Positions 23,756 through 36,700 of a stretch of 64,000 nt of DNA are shown here, piece by piece (the first letter of the stretch is position 1; each line of letters opens with the position of its first letter). The notes beneath the pieces are model-generated. The model searched no databases, was not told where the DNA came from, and worked only from the letters and a program-made list of their open reading frames with translations. The DNA is from Leucosporidium creatinivorum. Taxonomy: Eukaryota; Basidiomycota; Microbotryomycetes; Leucosporidiales; Leucosporidiaceae. The stretch lies in contig BCKL01000002.1 of assembly GCA_001600635.1 (NCBI GenBank), forward strand, positions 871,425 to 935,424, given 5' to 3'. The position numbers and the translations under genes are program-made.

Positions 23756-26728
23756 TCAAGCAGCTACAAACTCTCCTCCAAAGGTCTTCCCCTTCCTCTG
23801 CCTCCCACTCTTCCTCGGCCCCGACTCCTCCACCTCGGGCGACGCTTGAACTTCCTCGACCTCCATCGGCTCAGGCTCAGGTTCCTCTTCAACGATAGGC
23901 TCGACCTCGACCTCCAACTGAGCGCTCGCCTCGACCTTCTTGGGCCTACCTCTCTTCCTTGGCGCTGGCGCTGGCACATCCTCCTCCTCCTCCTCGCGCC
24001 CTCGTTTCCCTCGAGGAGCCGGTATCCTTCTCGCCGGACGAGCAACCTGTGCAGGAAATTCCGCGCCGACATCCTCGTCCTCGAGCTCCATGGCGGGTGG
24101 GATGGGTCCAGCTTCGGGCGGCGGGGAGGAAGAGCCAGCGGGCGAGGGGGAGGGGGAGGCCTTGCGCTTGCGCTTGCGAGAGGCTTTAGGAGCGGGGGTC
24201 TGCGAGTCGTCACGTGATGCTTGGCGATTGGCGCCGTTGAGGGTGTTGTAGCGGCGCATGCACTGTGGAAGACGGGGGTTAGCCGAGCGAGGGAGGCAGA
24301 GAAAAGGCGACGACGAACCTGATTGTCGGTTCGGCGGCCCTCGAATGCGTTGGAGATCTCGACCCAGGACTTCTTCTCATCGTCTCGCAAACGGCGTAGC
24401 TTTTGATCCTCCTACGCGAATCAACAGCGAGAGAAGGTCAGCTCGCGCCGAGATCAGATTCAGCGAAAGTCGAAAGCTCACCTCCTCGCTCCACTTCTCT
24501 TTAGCCTCGATCTTGGGGTCGAGCTTGTTGACCCATCTCTCCCTACACTGAGCATCTGTCCGTCCCTCCACTCGTCTAGCAATCTGCAGCCAGTTGAGAC
24601 CGACTGCATCGACAGCGGCTCGAACGGCTTCGTCCTCGTCGGGCTTCCATTGTCCTCGTCGGATCGTCGGCTTGACGGCTTTGTTCCAGCGATTGATGCA
24701 CTGATCGGAAGGACGACCGACGTACAAGGCGACTGCGAAGTGGAAGAGAGAAACGAGGCAGATCAGCCTCCGCTCCTCGAGGAGCTCAAGACCAAGACGA
24801 CTCACTGGCCTGCCACTCCTCGCCATACTGCCTAACCCCGATCCTCAGCTTCTCATCCTCCTCCTCCGTCCACTCCTTCTTGACCCCCGTCCTCCTCCTC
24901 CACTGCCTCAAACACTCGGCCGGCGTTCTACTCTTCCCCTCGCCATCGACGCCCACCTCCGCACTAATGCCCCTCCAATCCCTCTCTCCGTTCCGCTCGA
25001 CAATCTCGTACAATCGCTCAAGCTCTTCCTTCTTCCACTTGCCGTGTTTGAGGAGTGGGTGATCTTGCTGAAGCCATTGGATTCGACAGTCCGAGGCCGA
25101 GCGGCGAGGGATCTGAGTGGGAGGTCAAGTGTTGGGTGAGCCATTGGAGATGAGGTGCAGAACGATTCTGGTGAGGCCCGCCGACTTACAGCCTGACCGA
25201 TTTTGTCCCAGTCGAGGAACTCGGTGCTCTGCTCGAAGAAGGCCGGGTTGGTCTGAGCGAGGCGATCCGAGATGGACTGACCGCTGCTCAACAAGGGGAG
25301 GTTAGCTAGCCGCTTAAGGGTGAGAAATATGGTTAGTCTGCTCACAGCCTATGCGCTTCGATGGCGATGTGCCGGTTGTTCTGCGCGACGATCTCCTTCT
25401 TGAGCTTGCTGCGTTCGAGAGGCGTCCCTGTGGGAAGAGCCGAAAGGAGGCGCGGGTCAGTGAGGCAGCTAGAGGTACTTCCTTTTGACATTGCGCACTC
25501 ACAGGGCGTGTAACGAATGGTGTCGAGGTAGAGCTCGCGCGCCGCCGAGTCGGGGTTCGATGGGAGGTCCTGTCGAGACGAAAGGAATCAGTAGGGCTCT
25601 ATCGGAGCCAACGAGCCATAGCTTACCTGACCATAGAAATGCTTATGCCATGGTAGCGTGACCTGAAGCGTGCCCGGCGCGATGATGACGGTGTCGGTTC
25701 CGTCCGCGAGCTCGGTGTGCATATCCTTGACGAGAGACTGGAGTAATGTGCAGGGGTAGGTCACAGCAGGCGATAAATAGAAATGAGGGACACGGCGAGC
25801 CGCGAAGGATAGGGATTAGAGGAAGGAGGGTCAGCTGGAGCGTCGTTCGGCGAAGACTCAAAGCGAAGCAGATCACCTGAAGCTCCTCCGAGCGGTTCTT
25901 GGCGGCGTCGAGCTTGTTCATGACGGCCAGCACCTCTTGAGCGTACCTCGAGTTGGCAGCGAGCGCGTCGTCGGCCTTCTGATCGAGCGAGAAGAGGAAC
26001 TGGATCCGAGTCTGCTCGTCGATCGGGTTCTCCGTCTCGTTCTGAGTCCCTCCGACCCTGCTTGCCTCGAAGGTCGCTCCCGAAGTCGATGCTACTGGAG
26101 CAAAGACCGTCTGCTGTACATTTCCCGAAGGGTCCTCGTCGATAGCTCTGCCTTTGCCCTTCGGCGCTCGGGGCCGCCGCGCTTTGCCCTTCTCTGCTGC
26201 GCCAACTCGCCCAGATGCAGGACCTCCGTTAATCGGCAGAGGTCCCAGCATCTTCTCGACCGCCTGAAGCGTCCCTCTTGCGTCTGCAACCTCTAGGTCG
26301 ACCGTCGCCGAATGCTGTTGCTGCCGTCCGCCTTCCTGCTGGCCAGCGTGCTCTGATGAGTTTGGAGGTGAACGAGCAGCGGAGGGTGCGCTGAAGCTGG
26401 TTGGAGGGGGAGCTGCTTCGTGGGCGATGGGAAGGGCGGCGGAGGGAGCTCCTTCAAGGGAGGGTAGCGCGTCGTGACTTGAGGTGGACTGAGTTTGAGG
26501 CGAGCTGGCGCTGGACGGCAGGAGGTCTGGGGAGGTGTTCTGCAGCTGATTAGATCCCTCTGCGCCTGTTGTAGACTGGCGGTAGCTTCCCGCGTCGTCG
26601 ACGGCGGTCCTCGGCGCATGGCTGTTGACGTTGAGCGAGGTGGTGGAAGCTGCTGGCGGCTCGAGCTGCTGTGCTCGAGACTCTGCTGTAGGTTGTTGAG
26701 GTGGATCCATGTTCGGAGCCGGCTCCAT
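23756..26728 (-). CDS. Multi-repeat Myb DNA-binding protein, SNAPC4-like
   Basis: Starts at the ATG at 26728 and ends with TGA at 23756; about eight exons. The N-terminal quarter is low-complexity (Pro, Ser, Gln), with a short helix-like segment (AQEVLAVMNKLDAAKNRSEE). After RYTPWTPLERSKL come successive Myb/SANT repeats. Tryptophan-anchored pieces include FLDWDKIGQA, KWKKEELERLYEIV, EWTEEEDEKLRIGV, GQWKPDEDEAV, EKWSEEEDQKLR and NQCMRRYNTL. The WTPLER block and repeat count recall SNAPC4, the Myb subunit of the snRNA-activating complex, but other fungal multi-Myb factors are possible. The C-terminus is basic, with KASRKRKRKAS (likely nuclear localisation signal), then acidic/Pro stretches with AT-hook-like RKRGRPKK. 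Function as a nuclear DNA-binding factor is likely; target genes are unknown. Confidence 0.75.
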
Positions 26729-27017
26729 GGCTGAGAAGCGACCAGCGCGGCGGGAGACAGAGACGACGAAGAGGGAGGAGGGAGAGAGGCTCTACCACGC
26801 CTGCGAGCGAGATGCGAGCGGGAGAAACGAGGGGGTCGACAACCCCTGCGCTCCTACCATCACCTCGTCCTTAGGTTCTGCATCTCATCAAGCTCTTACA
26901 GACGAAGCTCATACGCCTCTCTGCTCCAGCGAACACACTGCACCTCATCGTCTGCTCGCTTCAATACGACCCTATCACCCTCCGCCCTTAGCTCCCTCTG
27001 TTCTGCTCTCCTTCACC

Positions 27018-28516
27018 ATGTCTTCCGAACCGACTGTTCAGCCTGATGCTATCCCATTCGATTGTGAGTTCTCCTCTGCTCGCAGAACTCTGTACGAGAG
27101 CTCAACATCTCGATTCAGTCGGCGCCGATCCGCCAACCTTTGAGGACCCTTACGAGGAGCGCAAGTACATTAAGGAGCGCCTCTCTCTCGCCTATCGTAA
27201 GCATTGGATCTCAAATGATAGATCGGAGAGCTTACACTTCGTCTGTAGGTGTATTCGCTAAGCTGGGGCTCGTCGAAGGAGCCTCGGGCCATCTCACGGT
27301 CAGGGATCCTGTCCGCCGAGATTGCTTCTGGGTGAGTAGGTTATGCGAGAGTACAGAGTGTTCCGCTGACCGAAGCTCTCATCAGGTCACGCCGTTCGGG
27401 AAGCAGTTCGCTCTCATGACGGCCTCGGACCTCCTACTTATCGACCACGATGGCAAGGTCTGCGATGGAGGGAAGCCCGGCAAGCGCTTCTACAACACGT
27501 GATTATAGCTCTTGCTAAGTTCTGAGACCCGGAACCCAGCTTGACGCTTGGGAAGCTCGAAGCTCGGAGCCGAACCCAAAGCTCGAAGAGAAGCTAATCG
27601 GCTCCCATCACAGTGCCGCCTTCATCATCCACGCCAAGGTCCACTCGGAGCGTCCTAACGCAAACGCTGTATGCCACTCGCACTCACCCTATGGCAAAGC
27701 TTTCTCGGTCCTTCGTAAGACCAGTGCTCCTCTCGGCCGAGCCTTCCTCTTAGCTCCCGCTCTCGCCTTGATCTCGTAACTGACGCCTTGTCTTGATGAA
27801 ACAGGCAAGCCTCTACCTCTCTACACGCAAGATGCCTGTGTGTTTTACAAGGGTGCGCATCGTCGTAGAGCTTGACGCCGACTTCGCTAATCTCGGGCTT
27901 CGCAGACTGCGCGCTCTACAACCAATTCGGCGGGGTCGTGCTGGACATGAGCGAGTCCTCTCGTATTGCTGAGGCTCTCGGTGCTAAGAAGGCGCTTATC
28001 ATGGCTTCCCACGGCCTCTTGACCGTCGGCGAGAGCATCGAAAGGTGAGCTTGACGTTCGAGCTCGAGCCGAAGGGGCATGCTGACCCTCAAGCCTGTAA
28101 TTCCTGATAGTGCTACCGCCTGGTTCATCGCTGTGAGTATCTTCAGTCCCACCAGATCGAGCTCTTCGAGGGTAGCTGACTCTTGTTCATTCCAGCTCGA
28201 GAACGAGTGCAAGACGGCCATCCTCGCCGAGTCGGCAGCAGCCTTCAAGGGCAACCATATCGAGGAGATTGACGACGCTGCCGCGAAGTTCACGTGAGTG
28301 CCGATGTCCTCATCTGTGTCGCTCCTCTGCGTCTTTTGTCGTTTGCGGCTCGTTCGTGCCCTTTGGCTCGGCGAAGAGCTTCGGTCAGCTCCTCAGCGCT
28401 GACGCGATCCTCTCTACAGCTACGACTCTTCAGGATTCGAAAAGGCTGGATGGTTTGAGTCTCAGCCCTGGTTTGATCTTGTAGAGGAGGAGTGCGGAGG
28501 AGCTCACAAGGCCTGA
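27018..28516 (+). CDS. Class II aldolase/adducin-family protein
   Basis: ATG at 27018, stop TGA at 28514-28516, with seven or more small exons giving about 290 residues. Spliced blocks include GLVEGASGHLTVRDP, TASDLLLIDHDGKV, AAFIIHAKVHSERP, AVCHSHSPYG, YNQFGGVVLDMSESSRIAEAL and ALIMASHGLLTVG. The family uses histidines to bind a divalent metal: here HSHS and the later SHGLLT supply the His-x-His and third His seen in fuculose-aldolase folds. Fungal members of this group are often of unknown substrate. It is divergent from the Myb gene (289 bp between starts). Several introns carry CTGAC-like branch sites. Confidence 0.85.
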
Positions 28517-28825
28517 GCTCGGCGACGTTGCTAGAGTGCGAGCAAAGGAGGGGCTGTTTATGAAACGCGACAGCGAGATTGTCCATGAAAGTGGTTGTCC
28601 AAAGTCAGCGGCGAGGTCTTTCCCGACCCGCGAAGCATTTCAGGCTTCTCGCCGGCGAGCCCCTCACAGTCGCCGAGTGGCCGCTTCCCTTTTTATGCTC
28701 CGACCATTTGCTCACTGTCCCACGACACTCGTCAGCTATCAACTGGAAAGGATCACTGAGCTTCATACAGCTCTACAGTCCTTCGCCCGGCACTCTCTCC
28801 ATCTCCCTCGCCCGTGCTTCTCAAG
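28517..28825. other. Intergenic: 3' end of the aldolase-family gene, 5' region of the START-like gene
   Basis: This 309 bp gap lies between two genes on the plus strand. The last 80 bp before the ATG at 28826 are C/T-rich with a TACAG-rich stretch, which looks like a 5' UTR. No gene or RNA was recognised. Confidence 0.4.
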
Positions 28826-30696
28826 ATGGCGACGGCTGAGAGCAGCCAGATCTCGGATGGTTCGCGGTCCATCATCGCGCTCTTGCTGTCTGCTACTCCT
28901 CTGTATCTATTCTCCATCCAGGCTCGCTGTAAGTCTTCAAGCGGAGAGCGAGGCGCGGGAAGCTGACATTCCCCCCGCGTTTCCAGCTCGACTCGGCCTC
29001 GATAACCTACACCTAGGGCTGCTGCAGGTGCTCTTGCTACTCATCATGGGTCAGCTGTCGAACTACATCCCTTTCAACCTCTTCGGCCGCCGAATGAAGG
29101 CGAGGATCAATGCCAAGGACGCGCAGCCTTCCTCACCAGCACCAATTACTACCGCCGAGTCGACACTAGCACCACGAGCAGCACCTAGTACGGCTCAACA
29201 GCGCACCCCCACTCGCCAAAGTGCTCCCTCCACCGCTTCCGCAACGCCGAGATCGAACGACCGCTTCTCTCCCTCCCTCCTCGACGGCCTCGTCGCCAAG
29301 TTCCTCACCTGCACCGCACCTCAGCACCTATCTCTCCTCCCACATACTCCTTCTACCGAGCCCTCCACCCCTTTATCCGCCTGGAAGATTTTGCACGAAG
29401 CCGACTCGCTCAAGGTGCTCCAGCACCCCTCGACGAGCGGCCTCTACGGCATCTGCGCCGACTTCCCCGGCGTGCCAATCAGGAAGCTCTACGAGGTGCT
29501 GACGGCCATCGAACGGCGGAAGAGCTGGGATGGCATGTGCGCGGATTCGACGCAGGTCGAGGAGGTCCTGATCGACGTCCCGGCCGGCTTGGAGGAGGGG
29601 GCTGAGAAGGAGGAGCAGGGATACAGGATGCTAAAGGGGAATGTCGTGTGGATTGGGATGAAGGGGATGGCATTTTTGAAGCCCAAGGTAGGTCCTTGCA
29701 AGGCTTCGAGCGTTTGACAGGGCGAGCTGACTTCTCGGCGCTCCTCGCAGGACATGGTACTGTTGTCCATCGCCGGCCGACTACCTTCCTCCACCTCTTC
29801 CGACGCTTCTGCCTCATCTACAAACTCTTCATCGCCCCCACTAAAAATCTTTTGCGCCACCACCTCCTTCGACCATCCCTCGGCGCCCCCCAAAGCCGGC
29901 TTCAACCGCATGGAGCTCGCAATCTCGGGCTTCTTGCTCGAGGACGATGGAGCAGGAGGAAGTAAGATCGTCCAGGTCACTGATCTTAGTGGACTAGGCT
30001 GTAGGTTGCTCTCGCTTCTCTCGCTGCTTCCCCTTCTCTGCCCCCTCTGTGGAAGACCGCGCCTCCACCCTTCTTCGTTCACAGCAGCTCGCTGACTGCC
30101 AATATCTAACCCCAATAGCCTGGGTTCCCTCAGCCGTCATCCGTACCGTGACGCAGACTCTCCTCCCCAAAAGCCTCGCCAAGCTCGGCCGAACGGCGGA
30201 AGCTTTCGACCTCGCCACAGAGAGCAAGTACCCGCTCGAAGGCGACGCCTGGATGCCACCTCTCCTCGGAGAAGCACTCCCACTCTCTGCCCTGCCGTCA
30301 ACGCCGCACAATACCGAAATCGACGAGGAGGACAGCGGGAGCTCGACGCTCGCGGATTCGGATTCGGATGGAGCCGACGACGGCCGCTTACGCAAGGGCA
30401 AGCACGGCCCTCCTTCAGCAGCCTCAGCGCGCGAGATCCATACCCTCGTCAACCAGCTGCGGTCCGTCACGGCGCGATTGAACGCCCTCGAGGTCTCCTC
30501 AGCCGACGAGCAAGCAGGCCGTAAAAGCTGGCTGGCTTCGCTGCCGACGATCCTCGGTGGAGGCGGTGGAGTAGAGCAGGGTCAGCTGCAGGCGTTCGGA
30601 GGGAGCAAAACGGTCGCTTTGACAGCCTTGGGAGGAGCGGCAGGAGCGGCGATTGTGCTCGGGGTGTTGAAGGGCTGGGAGCGTCGAAGGAGGTGA
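28826..30696 (+). CDS. START-like lipid-binding domain protein with membrane segments
   Basis: Four exons: one from ATG 28826 to about 28930, then about 28987-29688, 29751-29999 and 30119-30696. Exon 1 gives a hydrophobic stretch (SIIALLLSATPLYLFSI) and exon 2 starts with a second (HLGLLQVLLLLIMGQL), so the N-terminus probably spans or loops into a membrane. A Ser/Thr/Pro/Ala linker follows. The core block (WKILHEADSLKVLQHP, GLYGICADFPGVPIRKLYEV, ERRKSWDGMC, WIGMKGMAFLKPKDMVLLSI, then WVPSAVIRTVTQTLLPKSL) fits fungal START/DUF3074-type lipid-binding folds. The C-terminal tail has a helical SARE-IHTLVNQLRSV piece and a last hydrophobic Ala/Gly-rich segment followed by ERRRR. A role in membrane lipid handling is inferred from the fold only. 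Confidence 0.75.
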
Positions 30697-30918
30697 TGAA
30701 GAGGGTCGGTAGAGATGTACTAGTCGCTTTGTTCGTGTTGTAACTGCAGTATCTGTCGAGTCGAATGACGCGCCGTCGAGTAGCATGGCTCGCGAAGCAC
30801 AGCCCGAGGATCATGACCTGCTCGCTTGCAACTCAGCTTTCGCTTCTCTCTCACACCGGATCGAATGAGGTTAGTACTGCCCCTCTATAAGTTAGGGGCT
30901 GCTTTTGATTCCCAGCAT

Positions 30919-32741
30919 CTAAGCGAACTGAACAAAGTTGCCTCCCTCGACCTTCTTGGCGAAGTCGACAATGACGGCCTTGATGGCGTCGGGGCCCTTG
31001 GCGGCCTCAGCCTGCTTCTTGAGCTCGCCAATGACCTCGGGCTCAAGCTTCTCGAAGATGACATCGAGCTCGGTGAACTGACCCTCGACGACCGAAGCGG
31101 AGGGGGCGGCACCGGCGGCGACGAAGTAGTTGTTGGAGGTGACGAGGGCGGTGATGGCCTTCTTGTCCTTCTTGACGTTCTTCTTGGCGGCCTCACGAGC
31201 CTTCTTGGCGGCCTCGCGGGAAGCCTGTGGCAGAGAGAAGCGAGCGAAAGGAAGAGGGCAGGGAGGATGCGCGATGGAGTAGGGACGAGGCAAGCAGAGA
31301 GAGAAAGGTCAGCAATCCGTTCGGCCGCGCCTCGTAGGTCACCACAACGCACCTTGTCATCAGCAGCCTGCTTCTGGTCCTCAGCGGCCTTGGCGGCAGC
31401 AGCCTCCTCAGCAGCCTTCTTCTCCTCCTCGAGCTTCTTGGTGTCGACGACGGCGGGTCCACCCTTCTTGGCGGCGCGAGCGGCCTTGTCGGCAGCCTTG
31501 AAGGCCTTGATACGGGGGTCGAGAGAGAGGGCAAGGTCGACGAGCTCGCGGGTGCGGGCGATATCCTCCTTCTTCTTCTTGGCACGCTCCGACTTGTTCT
31601 TCTTCTCCTGGTGACGCTTCTCGTCACGGCTGCGTGGTGAGAAACAGAGTCATTGAGCAGGTCGAAGAGAGAATGACCGAGAAAGCAGCTCACGAGTCGG
31701 CACCCTCGGCAACGTCCTTGTCAAGGTACTCGAAGCTCCTCCACGAGTCGATGTTGTACCAGAAGTCGTAGAACGCCTCGGTCTCCTTCTTGGGGGTGTC
31801 CTTGTTGCCAAGGGAGGGGACGGGCTGCTTCTCCGAGAAGCGACCCTCGCGCTCGAAGACGGGCGCCCAGAGGTCGAAGAAGTTCTCGGCGTTGGTGTCC
31901 TTGGGCTCGGGGACCTCGTCCTCGACGGCCTCGTCGACCGAATCGAACTGGCGACGCTTCTCGGGGTGCGAGAGGGTCTCCATGGCTGTGCGATTGGAGG
32001 CGAGGTCAGCTTACGCCGAGAAGGAGGGGTATGCAGATGCGGCTCACCCTTGGCAATGCACTTGAAGAACGAATCGTCGTTGGCGTCTCCTCCTCCCGAG
32101 GCCTTCTTGTCGGGGTGGTGACGGAGAACCTTGCGGCGGTCTGCGCGAAAATGCTCCGAGGGATCAGCGATTTGCTCGTCCTGCAGCGGGCCAAGACGAT
32201 AACGTACGAGCCTTCTTGATCTGCTCCTGAGTAGCCTTGTAACGGAGCGACTGGAGACCGAGAACGGCGTAGTGGTCCTGCTCCTGTTTGTGTGGAATTC
32301 GCGAAGGAGAGAGAAAGAAGCGGAACAGGCATCAGCTCCGCTCGAGCTGTAGTAGAGCAGACGTAGCATCAAACGAACCTTCCAGAGCTTGGGGTCCTGC
32401 TGCAGGAGACTCTTCTCCTCCTGCTCGTCTCCAAGGCCAGCATCCGCATCGTCCTCCTCGACAACGTTGCCGCCGTTCTTGGCGCGCTCCTCAGCGAGCA
32501 GACGGTCGTCCTCCTCGAACGAACGCTGGTTTAAGACACGGCGAGCGTGCGAGAGGAAGGCGGGTCCAGCAGGGAAGAGAGCCGAGGTGGAAGGAGCTGT
32601 TTGGGCGCAAGGTGTGAGTTTTACTGAGCTCGAACTGAAGCTGTAGTACAGTTGCTTACCCGAGAGAGGCGAGAAGGAGGGAGCCTTGTAGCCCTTAGGA
32701 GGGCTGGGAAGCGCCAGCGAAGACTGGATGATGGTCGACAT
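30919..32741 (-). CDS. ZUO1: Zuotin, ribosome-associated J-domain co-chaperone
   Basis: ATG at 32741, stop at 30919, about six exons and roughly 440 residues. Zuotin sits at the ribosome exit tunnel with Ssz1 and stimulates Ssb Hsp70 on nascent chains. The J domain is clear, with DHYAVLGL, helix II and the diagnostic HPD in RHHPDKKA, then FFKCIAKAMETLSHPEKRRQFD. The zuotin homology region follows (ENFFDLWAPVFEREGRFS, FYDFWYNIDSWRSFEYLD), and then a long charged helix rich in Lys, Ala and Glu that binds rRNA. The C-terminus ends in a four-helix-like block (EGQFTELDVIFEKLEPEVI) and, as in fungi, lacks the SANT repeats of animal MPP11. The final 22 residues carry the C-terminal PDAIKAVIVDFAKKVEGG. 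Confidence 0.95.
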
Positions 32742-33788
32742 GTTCAAGCGAGGTGAAGCGTGAGGAGAAGAGGCGCTCGCCGCTCGGCGAGAATGATTGT
32801 CGAGCGTCGCCGTTTGCTAGCTCGCTCGATGCTCTGGTGCAGTAGCTGTGTTTCGGAATGTATGTCTTGAATTTCATACAGCGTTGAGCCCCCCCTACAG
32901 CGCCTCAGGCCCGCGATCCGCTCCTTCGGTCGGCGCTGCCACGCCCTTGCCCCTTGACAGCGTGGACTTTATCTCGCCATCTGCAGCAGTACGAGTGGCT
33001 TCATTGACCTACTTGTCAGGCTCAGGCGACCGGAGCTGCCATCTCAACATGAGCCAGCAACGAGTCGTTGACGGCTTCGGCGAACACTTTTACGAGCTCG
33101 AGGGGCGCCTACGACCACGCAGGAAGCCGCAGCAGAGTCAAAGGCTGCATAGAGATCGTGTACGATGCTGGTAGTTGCTGTCGGACTCCTTCGCTGGACG
33201 GGAGCGGGGAGTTATCTGGTGAGGGGCCGAGTACGCTCGTCGCCGGGAGGGGCAATGTAGGGCGAGGAGTGCGTGAAGAATTGAGACGAGCCTGGAGGGG
33301 AGAAAGAAGTCAGCCAGGCTTACTCCAAGCTCGTGCGCCGAGCACACGACTCGACGGCGGGGGAGAGAGGATCTGGCTACCCACCGACTGTACCAAAGCT
33401 CCGCCGACATTGCTCCTCCTTGAGAAAGTATTCCGGCCACGCTCTCTGCCAGCTCACAGCCCTCCGAGCGACCTCAATCCATCTTGAAACGAGCGCAAAC
33501 AGAAGGAGCGCGAGGCGCTGCTTGACTTTCAAATACGATTCTGAAAGTTGTAGGATGTTGATGAATGCTTGATAGTATGGTCGGGACGCGCTGTAATCTA
33601 ATCCGAGTCGAGTGGAAAAGTCAAGCGAGTTGGCCAGAGGCAAGCTGAGAGCAGCTCACGAGCTTCGTCTCCCCCCAAATCGGCTCGTCCCACTTCTCGA
33701 CTCGCTGCAGAAGAGCCGTAGCTCTGCTGTAGAAGGCGCCACTAGGGTACAGCACCACAGCCTCTCGCCTTAAGGTACGAGCCCAAGA
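32742..33788. other. Long intergenic region between zuotin and SET1 (divergent)
   Basis: At 1,047 bp this is one of the two longest gene-free stretches. It must carry the zuotin promoter near 32742-32900 and the SET1 promoter near 33650-33788; the latter is C/T-rich with CTGCAG and CTGTAG motifs. The middle (about 33480-33600) is AT-richer. A plus-strand 43-codon reading frame from the ATG at 33051 and a minus-strand frame at 33377-33643 are open, but neither has a good start, splice context or family resemblance. No tRNA was found. Confidence 0.45.
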
Positions 33789-36700
33789 ATGGCGGATCCA
33801 GGCAGCTCCTCAGCTCCCTCCGCCTCATCTCTTCCGCCTCGGCCGAGCGGATTTGCAGGGCTCCCAGCTCGACCTTCTCCTCCTTCTACCCACCCTTCGC
33901 CTACGCGTCAGCGCTCCAACGAGGTGTATCGTCCTTACGCGTTCGACTCGAGGGCGCCTCTCTCTGCTCAGGCTGCCGGGCCTTCCTCTGCTGCAGGCTT
34001 CTCGACAGGTAAGTCTGCAGCTCTTTTCGTATCGATGCAGCAACTCTGTACCCTCTGTACCTCACCATGCTGACTCCTGCCTCACTTTCGCCCCGCCCTT
34101 TCAATCGCGCTCTCAATCGCGCCTGAACAGCTTCGACTAGCATGAACGGCACCAGTGCAGCTCCCAGCACCGCTTCGCGCTCATCAAGATGGGATGTACA
34201 AGCAACTCCCGCCTCGTCAGCTTCACCAGCAGCGGTCAACGGCCACATGAGCGTTTCGCCGCCTAGCGGGCCCTCGCGATCCACCTCCCACCTCCCTACA
34301 GGACCTCGAGGACGGTCTGACGCGTCGTTTGATGGGCCCAAATTCGCATCAGAGGTCCCATCAAGTCGTACCGGCTACTCTTCTCAGCCTCGAGCGCCGC
34401 CGACCGGACCCTCCTCCTCCTCCTCCTCGAGACCTCGCGACCCCGTGTCGATCAAGATGTCACCTCGCAACTCCAACACTGGCCTCCCTCGACCTCCTCC
34501 CCAAGCTCCAGCAGCCTTCCGCGCCCCTCCCAGCGCCGCCGCACCTCCGCCTCCGTTCTTCTATAAGTCGCTCGGCACCAAAGACTACAAGATCGAGTAC
34601 GACCCGGAAACGGATCCTTCGTCGGTCAAGAAGGGCAAGGAGAAGATCTACCGATATGACGGAGCTGGCGTCGAGCTCGTCGAGGACCCTCGCAAGTCGT
34701 CGAGCCCTGCCGTCGTCAGCAAGCTCGAGCAGGCCAAGGCGAAGGCAGCTAAACCTCTGCACACCGTCTCTTACGTTGTGAGTTGCTCTCGCTGTGTTCG
34801 ACAAGAGCTCATCGTCGAGCTCACGGAGCATACACTCAGCTTGTTGACGAGCGGCGCTGACGCTCTTGACTTCTTATAGTGGGACAAGAACTCGACTACA
34901 CCGGCTCCTCCACCTCCGCCATCCGCCATCCTCGTCACAGGCTACCCAGGCTCGACCACAGCCGACGCCATTCGCTCCTTCTTCTCGGGCTACGGTCGCA
35001 TCGAGTCGCTCGAGGCGCGCGTCGACAAGCAGACGGGTGGAAGCCTCGGCATCTGCTGGATCAAGTATGTCGACGATCTACCGCGCGGACTGGATGACGA
35101 TCGCGCCGCAAAGGACAAGTTTGAGCGGGAGAAGAGGAATGGAGCGGCGCAGGATGGGCACAAGGTTGCGTTGGATGCTATCGCCCGAGCCAATGGGCAG
35201 AAGGTGGGATCCGTGATGGTCTACAACAACTCCCCTGGCGTTAAGGTGGAGATGGATGGAACGGGAGCGTTGAGCAAGGCCGCTGTCGAGGCTGAGATGG
35301 GGCGTCGGCACCCGGCGCCAGCACCTCCAGCAGTATCTAAGCCTCCACCACCACCGACCGCTACCGCTCCAACTCTTCCTGCGGGTCCGCGACCACCACC
35401 ACCTCCATCTTCCCAGCCTACGCCCTTCCCCTCCGCCTTCCAGCAGCCTTCGTCAAACGCCTCCTCGCCCTTCTCCCAGCAGAGCGTCCGCACGCCCCAC
35501 TCCCACCTTCCCTCGCCCCCGACCGGACCTAGTAACCCCCATGCGGGTCCTCCACCGCCATCGGGACCCAAGGCGATGCGACCTCATTCCTCTCACCCGA
35601 ACGGATCCGCTCCTCCTCCAGCTCCCTCCGCTCAGCAGCATCCTCCCGCTCGGCAGAGCTCCAACGGTCCCTTCCCTTCCAACTCCTACTCCAAAGCACC
35701 TCACTCGCATTCGCCCGCTGCCCACGCTCCCGCAGGACATCGCCCGAGCGGCGGCGGCTACCGAGGAGGCCAGAACAACTCGGTCTCGGCGGCTGTCGCT
35801 CAAGCCGTTCTCGTCGCAAAGAAGCGGCTGGAGGACAAGCAGGCCAGGGTCGACGGCGAGGAGGATATGGAGCTCGATTCGGACGAGGAGCGTGCCATTG
35901 CCGCCGATACAGCCATGGTCGAGGCTGCTCAAGCTTCAACCTCAAACCTCAAGACGGAGGACTCGCACGCCGGCGACCTGCGCGGCAAGCTCTTCTTCCA
36001 TGCCGACGGTCGAGTCGAGCCCTTCAAGGGTCTACGGCGAGGCAAGACGCCAGCCAATGCCATCGCATGGCAAGCGAGTCGAACGGTCCTCGAGGAGAAG
36101 CTCGCCGACAACGGCATGCCCTACATCTCCATCTCGCGGTCGACCTACGATCACCACCGGACGGACAAGAAGGGCAAGGCGCCAGCACTCAAGGGCGACG
36201 ACCTCGAGGCCCACTTTGCCGACTTTGACATTGAGCGGGTGAGTTCTTCAGCGTCTCGCTCTCGCTTGCTGGGAAGATTGCTGACTCAGCCATTGTACCA
36301 GACATTCGCCGACCGCCTCGGATGGTACCTCACCTTCCATTCGCCCGGCGCAGCCCAGAAGGCCTTCGAAACTCTCCACCAAAAGCCCTTCGCCGGCGCT
36401 CCTCTCGAGCTCACGCTCTGCGAGAGTGAACGTCCATCTACGTCCTCGGCTCCACCACCAGCCAAACCGGCTAACGACTACCAAGCCGTCATGGAGAGAC
36501 TCAAGACCAATGGAGCGCCGCCGCGGCCGAAGACTAGCGGATGGGCCGACGCCGAGCTCGTCGAGGAGGCTCGCGAGATCGTCATCAAGGATTTGGTGGA
36601 CGCTTTCCGCAAGGACGTCAAGGAACGAGTCGTCGAAGGCAAGATCACCGAGCACCTCGCCGCATGGGAGCAAGGAGGATCGAAGACGTCGACATTGGCG

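Noticed and set aside
33377-33643. Minus-strand 88-codon frame between zuotin and SET1
   Set aside because: No ATG start, and splicing an upstream stretch from 33650-33780 does not keep frame. Composition is more natural than most shadows, so it is noted, but unsupported.
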